DNA of 64,000 nt, taken from Clonostachys chloroleuca. Lineage: Eukaryota; Ascomycota; Sordariomycetes; Hypocreales; Bionectriaceae. Made by a program: the position numbers and the translations under genes. Where the stretch lies: the NCBI GenBank assembly GCA_037952775.1, contig JBANAY010000003.1, positions 7,564,001 through 7,628,000 on the forward strand. Direction: 5' to 3'. Below the pieces are notes generated by a model. The model did not search any database. It was given only the letters and a program-made list of their open reading frames with translations, and was not told the DNA's origin. This document shows positions 33,312 through 42,708 of the stretch, in pieces. The stretch's first letter is position 1, and every line of letters starts with the position of its first letter.

Positions 33312-34490
33312 TTCGAGAAAGGTGAAATAAAAAAGAAAAGAAAATGGCACTAGGCGGCAGGAAACAAGCAGGCAGATTTCAGGTACGGTGGTGTGCTGTC
33401 TCGGACGTCGGCCGTCGTGAAAAGTAAAAGCAATAAACAAAGAGCCCGAGACTTTAGTATTGCTCAAGAGTGTTAAATGATCGCGGCATGTGTAGCGATC
33501 TAAGGAAGTTCCGTAGCTGAAGAAGGCGAACAACTGCTGCGGTAATGCTAAACCGCGACCTTGCCTTGCTTAACAAATCCACGAATGTGATAGGCTCACG
33601 TGTGGAGGCTTCAATCTTCCAAAGTTTTCGCTTGGGCTGATCCCCAGTTTTCGATCAAATGCTGCGAATTTCTTTGTGTGTCATGGTGTATCTCCAGCTG
33701 GCGCAGGCTAAATTGCCGGATCAGGCAATTTCAGTGAGCACCACTCGCATAGACAATGCGTGTGTGGGGTAAAACTTTATTGATGGGGAGGCATGTCATC
33801 GTTGTAGTATGGGCTCGGGAAAGGGGCCGGGCTAGGAGGCTCTTGGGTAATCTCGGAGTAGTGACAACGTGCCTTGGTCAGCTCTCGTATCTCCATCCCT
33901 GGGCACATAGCAGAAAAGCCGAGGGCGTAGGGATAACCATCAACAGACAACGAGCAACATGAGGGACCAAAGGCTCCCGAGTCTAGATCTTGGGGTTGAG
34001 CTGGCTACGGATTTTAGAGGCACATAACTGCACAACTCGGAAAGTCTGGCGAGCCAGCCTCAATGCTATGGGTAACCATAGGCTGGTGTGGCAAAATTTA
34101 CCCTCACCCTACCCGATCATAACAAAGGAAAGTCGGGGGTATGGAGCCGGGGTGTGCGAAAGTTTGGAAACTGTCCACATGATCGATATCTTGACATCAT
34201 CTCAGTCTCCAAACAATTTGTCATAGAATTTCAGGACAGAATTTGGGGTAGCTATGGTTCCACATGCAACATAGAGCGTGATCATGTAGTATGCCGAATA
34301 TCGGGGACTGTTCTCATGCCTTACACAGCTCGTCTATGGCCAACGGGTATAAAGTGGTGTCATGTCCTTTGCAAAATAGAGTTTTCCTCCAAGACCCATC
34401 ATCAGAGTCTTTTGATCTTCATAACACGCACGCCATCATTCTTGTTTCACCAAATATCTCTTCCGTTCCAAAGTCACAGACATCGTTACC
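33312..34490. other. Bidirectional promoter region of the reductase/oxygenase pair
   Basis: 1.18 kb between two divergent genes with no protein-like frame. It probably contains the shared control sites of the pair. No specific operator could be identified. Confidence 0.45.
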
Positions 34491-35784
34491 ATGAGCAAGG
34501 GAGGCAGAGTGAACGTCTTTAGCGACGACTTCGCAGAAGACAGCCACAACAAAACTGTGCGCGCCCTCCCATCAACATGGTATACGTCACCGGACATGTT
34601 TGAGCTTGAGAAGCGTGCCGTTTTCTCCAAGAAATGGCTGCTTCTAACCCACCAGAACAGGCTGGCTTCACCGGGTGACTGGCTCAAATTTGATGTCACC
34701 GGCTATGAGTTTGTGGTGGCCCGTGACCGCAAACGAAACATCAATGCATTCCACAACGTTTGCCGTCACCGTGCCTTTCCCGTTGTTCAAGGAGGGCAAG
34801 CAGGCAATTCCTCGATCTTTGCCTGCAAGTACCATGGTTGGTCCTACGGGCTGAGTGGAAATCTAGCGAAGGCTCCCAGCTACGACCAGCTGGAAGGATT
34901 CGACAAGACTCAGAACGGGTTATTTAAGATTCACTCCAAGGTTGATGCCTACGGATTTATTTGGGTCAACCTGGATAGCTCGGATGAACCGGAACCGTGG
35001 ACTAATTACTTCGACAACATTGACAAACAAGAACGACTGGAGACTGTCAACTTCGAGCACTACGTCCTAGATAACGAATATGAAATGAGGGGAAACTACA
35101 ATTGGAAGATACTTGCAGACAACTTCAACGAGTGCTACCATTGTCCTTCTACCCATCCAGACCTCCCCACTCTAGCAGATCTTGAGAAGACAAAGGTTGA
35201 CACGAGTAAAGGCTGGATCAAGCATTCCAGTGTACTGACCGAGGAGCAAAAGAAGGATGGTCTTGGACTTGCAAGCACCTATTTCTACCCAAACGCTTCC
35301 GTGGTTGTTCTGTAAGTTGTCCCTATCAATAGGCCTTAAATTTAGGCGTAACTAATCAATTCACAAAAGGCCCCATTTCATGATGATTCAAAGGTTTATT
35401 CCCACCGGGCCCTCTTCCTCGGGTATGCACTATCAGATTTTTCGAAACAAGAATTCTTCGGAGGCAGACTTTCGCTTGATTGCGGACCTGTACCGCCGCG
35501 TTGTCTCCGAAGACAAAGATCTTTGTGAGGGCGCTCAAAAAAATCTAAATGCTGGCATCTTCATTAGCGGAGAGCTGCATCCTAGATTAGAGCATGGACC
35601 TTTGTCTTTCCAGGAAGGACACAGAGAGGCAATCAGAGCTCATGTCAAGCAGGAGAAGGCGATCGGCCGCCAAATCTGGCCTGCCCGTCAGAGGCTACCT
35701 GCTTCGGCAACCAACAATATTGAGGATGAGGAATTGTGTTCGGGCTTGGCGTGTGGGGAGCAAAAGGAGGTGCTTGCCTGGTAA
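34491..35784 (+). CDS. Rieske non-heme iron oxygenase, choline-monooxygenase-like (411 aa, one intron)
   Basis: Exons 34491-35311 and 35370-35784; the 58-nt intron (GTAAGT...CAAAAG) joins Leu-Pro in phase. Rieske cluster ligands: C91-x-H93 (CRHRAF) and C112-x2-H115 (CKYHGWSYG). The mononuclear iron site has H217 and H222 in ECYHCPSTHPD. The third ligand (an Asp in the C-terminal part) was not pinned down. The N-terminal RALPSTWYTSPDMFELE and the general length match the choline monooxygenase / carnitine- and betaine-type oxygenase group. These hydroxylate a carbon next to a quaternary nitrogen, often releasing formaldehyde or an aldehyde. No signal or membrane segment. The divergent cytochrome b5 reductase is the likely electron source. 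The substrate is inferred only. Confidence 0.92.
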
Positions 35785-36476
35785 GCCTGAGCAAAGTTTT
35801 GACATGAGGCAGAGACTTGGGGATTGGGCAATCATGAGCAACATGGTATATTTTGTTCCAAGTTTCAGTTTTGTATCCTTACAAGTACGAAATGAACGCT
35901 TTTTATTCATCTGAGCGGGTGAAAGTTACAATTTTGAGATGAGCAAGTTGAAAAGAGTTTTCCCACCGTTCTCGGTCTGTTTGATTAATGTGATTTAGCC
36001 ATGAAATTGTGCTCCGAAAAGTGACAGGTCATTTCACATGGCAGTGACATGCTCTGATCATAGGTCAATACACGCAACGAACACCAACGAGTCGCCTCCT
36101 CGATTCTCGCTATGTTGGCACTAACGCTTTCCTATCCATCTCTTTACGGTGGGTTGGGACAGATCTGGCGGTTTTGAAGCTCATCATTTGAGAAACATAG
36201 ACCTACTTCAGGGAAGGGCCGCATCTTCTCCGCCTTTGGTACAGTTTATCATAGCATATTCTGGTAGGTTCTCATCGGGTCAGGTAGGCACAAAGACTAG
36301 ATGACACGGTTATCTTTGCTTAAAGCACTAGAAAAGATATCTGGTACTGCTGAATTATTTGATAGCACCTATGGAAGAATTAGGACTGGCAATAAACTAG
36401 TACCTTCATGATGAGTATTTGTCCGACCCGGCGTAGCCTGTTATTTGTCACCAACGCATCCGTCCTTTGAGCCTTC
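35785..36476. other. 3' intergenic region
   Basis: Spacer between the convergent Rieske oxygenase and dehydrogenase genes; nothing coding is recognised. Confidence 0.35.
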
Positions 36477-37656
36477 TCATTCCTTGATCTCGATGACCAC
36501 CTTGCCGACCTGTTTACCCTGCCACATATACTCAATTGCTTCTTCGGCCTTATCGAAAGACCAGACTGAATCGATAATATCGTCAAATGTCATTTGCGTA
36601 GCTGAAATAGCGGCCATAAGCTCATCTTGGTCATCCTTTGATCCAGCATTGATACCCCTGGATACATGGTCAGCTAGATATTACTAGACTAATCATTATA
36701 GATATCACAACTTACCTCACGCTCAGCCTGCGGTCAATAATCGTAGATACAAACTCTTTCAACTCCTCAGCCTTGGGACCGCCAAGATTGCCAACCTGAC
36801 TGACTGTTCCACCGCGCCTGGTGCACTGCATGCTTTGCACGAGGGAACTGCTACCTCCATTCTCAACGACGAGATCCACACCAACGCCATTGGTAAGCCT
36901 GAGCACTTCATTCTGCCAGTCCGGGTTTGTTTTGTAATTGACGGTAAGAGTATCAGGCTTTCCAAGCTGAGCCTTGATAGTAGAAAGCTTCTCCTCACTA
37001 GAAGAATTTAAGATGACCTTTAGTCCAGACGCTCTGGCCAGTTTCAGCGCAAACGTAGAAACACCACCGGTCCCTTCAACCGAAGGCAGGCAGCAACTGT
37101 CCACAACAAAGATCTAGCTGAATCGGTGGAGAGTGTTCTTACCTTGGATGAGAACAGTTTGACCGATAGATGCGCCCTTCAGCGCGGACCAAGCTGTAGT
37201 TCCGGCGCACGGAATAATGCTCGGCATGGCCCAGGAAAGATGATCAGGGAGCTTTGTTACAAGTCTTTCGTTGAAGACAAAATGGGTCGCCAATGTGCCA
37301 TCTTCATTAGCGGCTAGTCATGATCGACCTGTAGAGCGCGTCGTGGCAAATTCGGAATCTGTGATGGGCGCAACGCGGTCTCCAATCTTCACTAGAGAAA
37401 CCTTGTCGCCGACAGCAATCACTTCACCGGCAGCATCGTTACCTGGTACACCATTTTTGGTCACAGGCCAGGGATTACCACCATTGGCGATATTGGCATC
37501 TCGGTAGTTGAGGGCCACGGCATGTATCTTGATTAAAACAGCCGTAGGTTCAAGCTCGGCGGGGAGATTCTCCGTGACTAGCTTAACCTTCGGTGTGCCA
37601 GGGGTGTAGTCGTCAGTCCTGCGGTAGGCCTGACGAGTCTTGACTGTTGTTGCCAT
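36477..37656 (-). pseudogene. Medium-chain (zinc-type/quinone-oxidoreductase-like) alcohol dehydrogenase with an in-frame TGA at codon 113
   Basis: Exons 37656-37143, 37073-36716 and 36657-36477; introns of 69 and 58 nt. The product would be 350 residues, as expected for the family. The N-terminal GroES-like part has LIKIHAVALNYRD, GNDAAGEVIAVG and GDRVAP. The nucleotide fold follows with CAGTTAWSAL and GTGGVSTFALKLARASG, and the C-terminus ends VIEIKE. At 37320-37318 the frame contains TGA, read as S-stop-L. Sequence on both sides is the same frame with no splice or indel. The most likely ancestral codon is TGG (Trp). The stop is followed by CTA, the context known to favour ribosomal readthrough in fungi, so the gene may still give some full-length enzyme. 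No Zn-ligand pattern was confirmed, so it may be a quinone-oxidoreductase-type member. Confidence 0.8.
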
Positions 37657-38731
37657 GATTTTGCTGGGAGGAGGAAAGCTGCCGCTTTAGTTTGGTGATG
37701 GTGCTGAGGCGTAGGGCGACGTGTGAGCTGGTTACCAGCAATGTAATCCAGCTTATCATGCGGGTCTTATATAGAACGATTAGTCCCTTCATCCACCTCT
37801 CCCTACCATTTTGCCAAAGGGGAGCTGAACGTGACTCTGTGCGCCACCATATGCCCCACCCCTTTTTTCAACTTGACGAAATCTGATGGAAACTATGGTT
37901 TTGTGCCGGCAGATAACAGAAACGGCTGAGTTTATGAGAGCACCGGGAACTAAATCTTTCCCCCATCCCCCGCCCGCCAACCTGTCTTGGTGGATGATTT
38001 TGCATTGTGGGGAGGGGGGTGTGTCCTAGAGGAATGACATCTTGGGGAAGATTCCCGAGCCCTCCGCAATCTCACCTTACCCATTCAGCCGCCGTCGGGG
38101 GGTTTGCCTCTAGTCACTTATCAGAATCTCGGCGATGTGGCAGCGACTTTGGGAACAACGCTCGATGAAACCCCAAGAGTTGACGAAAGCTAGCGTCATA
38201 TTCCAGAAGCTCCTGGAACGAGTCGCGGCGCCAGCATCTGTGATAGCACATGAATAGGGGCGTCTTGTCTCCGCAGCACCCGCAACTGGCCTTACAGAGA
38301 AGGGTAAAGTAAAAAGAACCTCAGCAAAGCCAACGAAGTGGAGGGCTGCGTGAGGGGCAAATATGGGGCGTACATTCATCCGAGAAGACAACCGCTCCTC
38401 CCTGTGCTTCGACACCTCTGGCTTTTGTTGGGCTATTGCGAGATACGCAGGTGATAGGACAAACCATCTCAGCGCTGCACGATTCCGTTCACCAATGGCC
38501 CTCCAAGCCTACCCCCGTTTGAGTAATTTCTTGGAGAGCGGCTTTTGAGCTCTTCATGTTTCGGCCGAATGCACAGATGGCCGTCGTTTGTGTGAAACGG
38601 TACAACAATATAATCTAAGGCTTTCGAGAGATCAACTTCCGTAGCCTGGAGATGATATTCATACGTATAGCCAAACCCGAATTTACCCTTCACCTACAAG
38701 ATTTCCCCCTACTCAACCATCTGCCGCAGCA
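37657..38731. other. Divergent promoter region
   Basis: 1.07 kb between the dehydrogenase and the enolase-superfamily remnant, containing a TATA-like element (next entry). Several GATA-type sites are present, at about the number chance predicts. No further gene. Confidence 0.35.
37767..37773 (-). promoter_or_regulatory. Probable TATA element of the dehydrogenase gene
   Basis: TATATAA on the minus strand, 111-117 bp upstream of the ATG at 37656. Positional evidence only. Confidence 0.4.
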
Positions 38732-39652
38732 ATGTCCGATACTTCCAACCTGACAATCGAGCGCATCGATGTGTTCCAGGTTGACCTTCCTTACAGCGGA
38801 GGCATGTATCAACTGTCTGGCGGTCGAACCTACACTACCATTGTGCGCATCACCACCAACACCGGCCTTCAAGGCTGGGGCGAGAGCACGCCGTTTGGCT
38901 CTACTTGGGTGGCCGCCCATGCTCGTGGCGCCCGGGTTGGTATATAGGAGATTGCCCCTTATCTCCTCCATCTACGTTGGGAGTCCCGAGGATATGCGGA
39001 GGCGAGTAGCAGAACATCGCGCCAGTGGCTATATCGGCCATTCCATTAAATTATCTGGCGATGACCCTACCACAGATGCCGCTCGTATTGCCGAATCCCT
39101 CGCTGACAGGCAGGCCGGCGAGAATTTCATCGTCGACGCGAATGGTGGGCTTACAGTCGAGTTTGCTATGCGCATGCTTCGCTTGCTCCCTCGAGGCCCC
39201 GACTTCGTCCTTGAGGCCCCCTGCCAAACGTGGCGAGAGTGTGTCTCCCTGCGCCGCCGGACCGACATCCCCATCATCTTCGATGAGCTCGCTATGGATG
39301 AGATCTCGGTGACCCAGCTCATTGCTGATGATGCAGGCGAAGGCATCGGCATGAAGATTAGCAAAACGGGTGGTTTGACACGATGCCGCCGCCAGCGCGA
39401 TCTTTGCCTAGCCGCGGGCCTGACGCTGAGTGTGCAAGAACCTACGGGATCCGACATCCCCTTTGCAGCTATTATCCACATGGCTCAGATGGTACCGGAG
39501 CGCAGTCTCAGATGTATTTTGGAACGTCGTGATATGATAGCTGTGACCACTGCCACCGGCGATTTCAAGGTTACTGGGGCAAGGTAAAAGCACCCAAGGC
39601 GCCTGGTTTGGGCATCACACCTGATCTAAAGGTATTAGGGGAGCCTGTTGCT
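38732..39652 (+). pseudogene. Decayed enolase-superfamily dehydratase/epimerase (cis-3-hydroxy-L-proline dehydratase type)
   Basis: The N-part from the ATG at 38732 (IERIDVFQVDLPYSGG, YQLSGGR, TIVRITTNTG, GWGESTPFGS, AAHARGARVGI) is the capping-domain start of the mandelate racemase/muconate lactonizing subgroup. It reaches a TAG at 38945-38947, continues EIAP, then jumps in another frame to LISSIYVGSPEDMR. About 60-70 residues normally between these segments (including the GLPVC/LLGG region) are missing. The barrel part is present: GHSIKLS, metal ligands in IVDANGG, LEAPC and IFDELA, then MKISKTGGLT. Near the end the G4 run at 39576-39579 lacks one G. With it, the frame would continue GGKVKAPKAPGLGI...LGEPVATYT to a stop near 39652. 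Three lesions, one a real deletion, mean no functional enzyme. Related enzymes dehydrate cis-3-hydroxyproline or epimerise hydroxyproline betaine. Confidence 0.8.
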
Positions 39653-39858
39653 ACTTATACTTAGGCATGGAATCATCAACTACTACTTGTACAGGTTAGG
39701 GTGCCTTACCATGGCTGTATATAAACTCCATAATATCATCAGCCGAACAGATTGTGTACCTATTACAGCCTTTTGCAATATATATTTGATACTCCGGCAG
39801 CTGAGAAAAGTAAAAACTGCCCGATGCTTGTATAACTTAAGGTTTCTTCAACTTAGCA

Positions 39859-41070
39859 ATGGCCGAACTATCAGACGAGCAGCCCTTTCCACGACAAAAG
39901 GTGCATCAGCCTCTTTCTTCAGCCGAGCATCGAATAGTCCATCTTTTTCCTGGTGACTTTGCCGACGATATCCAGTGCGCGCCGGAAATACGAGACATTT
40001 CCGTAAGAGTCAGATATGAAGCAATCTCTTATGAATGGGGCGACGAAACAAAGCCAAGCCGATCCTAATGCGCAACTAAGATTATCGAGCTCTCGCGATT
40101 CCCGATTATTTGCATGTGTTTCTAGTGTGTATTGGCTGGTCATACAGCCCGAATGCAGTCACCCTATTCCCTTCTCCATTTTGTTCTCTATTCCGTTTGC
40201 TTTCCTTCCTTGGTGGGTTCTGCCATTCGTCAAGCCAGCAAGGATTCCCTTTCCTGCATGCTTAGTTCCTGTCATAAACTTGGCTTGGATTTGTCAAACG
40301 TCGTCCAGGCTGATACAAGAGACTCTGGGGGCTAAGATATGGAACTTGAGGACAATTGACAGGAGAATCCGGACAAAGAATGATCTCTATCTAAATTTGA
40401 GACTCTTCACGTCACACCCATCTGGAGAATGCGTTGCGGTATCTGCCAAGGAATAAGGGCGCTCGTATCCTCTGGATTGATGCTCTATGCATCAACCAGA
40501 AAAACGAGACTGAGAAGCTCGTGCAGGTCCAGAAGGTGGGCTTGATATACGCCAAGGTCCATTTGGTTTCAGTATGGCTAGTAGGTTATCTTAATTACCG
40601 AAATGGCCAGTCCTGTGGCGGAAATGTCATGATTTGTGCACATCAGGAGCATATCGAGTTGGCCTTCGCCTGTCTTTAGGGATCGCATTGGAAGAAATCC
40701 TGATGTTTTCGAGCGATTAAATATGCGAAACCCTACGAAGTCACTAGCAGACCTCCATTATATTGTGGAAAGAGGCTGGTGGCAGAGACTACGGGCTATC
40801 CAGGAAGTGGCCCTAGCAACTGGTAATGTTAGAATCCAATGTGATCACAGCACGTGCAGCTACGACGACTTTCACACTTGGTTCTCTGACATGCCTGCGA
40901 GGCATCCTGAAGGTCCATCATTCGAACAGGACAACAAACATGTTGTGTACTTCCTAGATCTGATAAGAAAATTCCGGTACGATCTTAAAACCGACAAGTC
41001 ATTCACTGTTTCAAGTGTCGGGACCATGGAGATCGCTTATACGTGGTACTCGGAATTGTGGCGGGTGTGA
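39859..41070 (+). pseudogene. HET-domain gene remnant
   Basis: Begins at the ATG at 39859 with RIVHLFPGDF, YEAISYEWGD (start of a HET domain), then loses its frame at 40064-40066. After about 300 bp of unrelated sequence another frame carries ALRYLPRNKGARILWIDALCINQKNETEK, QVQKVGLIYAKVHLVSVWL. A further frame then has RGWWQRLRAIQEVALATG, all standard HET motifs in the right order. Ends at a stop at about 41070, well short of the family's usual length. A large intron might explain one break, but not all. I read it as a decayed gene. Confidence 0.7.
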
Positions 41071-42708
41071 GTCGCGATACATCTGGCGAATCACTGAGCC
41101 TTTTATATTTCATCTTCTCAATAGCAATGCTTGGAATTCTTGGAATCACGAAAGTTCAGGACCCTCCGTACAGTGTTGTGTGACTATTCTTGCAAGCTTG
41201 TGGTGTCTTGCCGCGATTTCTGCGCAATTAGAGCGAGGGTGCTAGAGCCTGAGAATCGGTGAGCGCTCAGCCTGGGGTAAACAAAAACAGATTGGCCAGA
41301 ACAAAAAACCGGAGCATCTTGTCCCCTTCCCGCCAATAGGGCCGCCCATTCCCATATGACGATGGTGATCCTCCCGGTAGTTGGGCCACACACACACACT
41401 ACCATCCGGTACATGCATTAGTAGCTCCATAGCCGCGGTCTCGCTGCGGGCGGGAAGGAAATCGCCGCTCTGGTGTGCGGTGAGAGTGGAGAGGGAAAAG
41501 CAAAACCGCCGGTGGTCAAGGCCATGACGTTGGAGCCATCCACCCAGATCAGCGTGATGATTTGAAATGGATGTGCGAATACGGATTACGGAGCTAATTT
41601 ATTGGACTTGGATTGGATGTGCTGGGTCAGAGACACCTGATGAAAGGGGTGGAGTGTGGTGGATGCCGTGTGTCGCTCAGTATTTCGATATGAAGGTATT
41701 CCAGAAATCATTGGTTCTTTTCCACTTCGGGCCTGTCTTTCATTTCTCCGCCTGTCTCGCCTACTTCGATTCATAAAGACACATTCAGAGACACACACGC
41801 ATAAGTTGTACAAGTCTACTCCGGGGGCATGTATATGCAGAGTGGTGTACACTCCTCAGGCACCGCCTCTTACGTTGGTCTGATGCCCCTTCCAGCCACT
41901 CACAGTCCCGAAATGGACCTTTCAGCTCCCCAGTGACATGCAGAGCTGTGAAATGATTGCCGAAATGGTCCAAAATGGCCCAGGAAGATCCTCTCCACTA
42001 CGGCCACTACCGTCCAGCTCAAAGCTAGCTAAAGCAACTTTTGCAGTAATTTGCTTAGTGTCAAGACCCTTTCCAATCCCATTCCAGTCCTCTTCACATG
42101 AATCCGAGACATTGTGCCCAGCTAAAGCAAGCCCGCGCAGCTCCCCCTGCCTCATTGGCCGACACGTCATGGGTCTCAGCAGCGTACTGACCAAGATGCT
42201 AGACCTATAAGGAATAGCTCGGGCGGTCGCGCGCTTCGGCTTGCTTTTTCTCCATCCGAAGGCTGGACACTTGAGATTTGCTGGTGGAGGGGAGCGGGCG
42301 AGGGAGACACAAGTGAGCGCGCCACAGACGCAGTACAACTCGGCCAAACTGATGATCTCACTCTGCAGTCTGTAACATACCGGTCGAATCACGACCCGTG
42401 GATTAGGAAGAGGGGAAATGGTGGAATCGACCTGTGGCCGGGGTGGAATCTTCCTGGTGGTGTAAATACGGATGAGCAGATGTTCTCACCCATCCAGCAG
42501 CATCTTTTTCTCACTCGCCCTCCTTCTCGTCCTGTAGCTCAGAGACATACATACACAAGGGTCTGAGGCTAGCCCACCTTTGGGAACTCTGCTGTCTCTC
42601 AATCATCGTCCTGCTGTATCCCCTCCATTGAGGCTCACCGAACTTTCCATCTCACCTCCCCTGATACTGCCTGCCGCTCACTCAGAGAGAGAGTTCACCC
42701 CCAGCACC
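41071..42708. other. Intergenic region
   Basis: No coding signal. A short cacacacaca microsatellite lies near 41389-41400. The final 250 bp are CT-rich and probably the promoter/leader of the DUF2235 gene. Confidence 0.35.

Noticed and set aside
37657..38731. Cluster of GATA-factor (nitrogen control) sites in the divergent promoter
   Set aside because: About four HGATAR sites occur, and about three are expected by chance in 1.07 kb on both strands.
38732..39652. Reading the enolase remnant as the mandelate racemase partner of the mandelate-like trio
   Set aside because: The YSGG/LSGGR and GWGESTPFGS start and the GHSIK strand resemble hydroxyproline dehydratase-type members more than true mandelate racemases, and the gene is broken.
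40543..40560. Sixteen-base match (atatacgccaaggtcc) between the HET remnant and 48365-48380
   Set aside because: One such match is expected by chance in a window of this size, and the flanks do not align.
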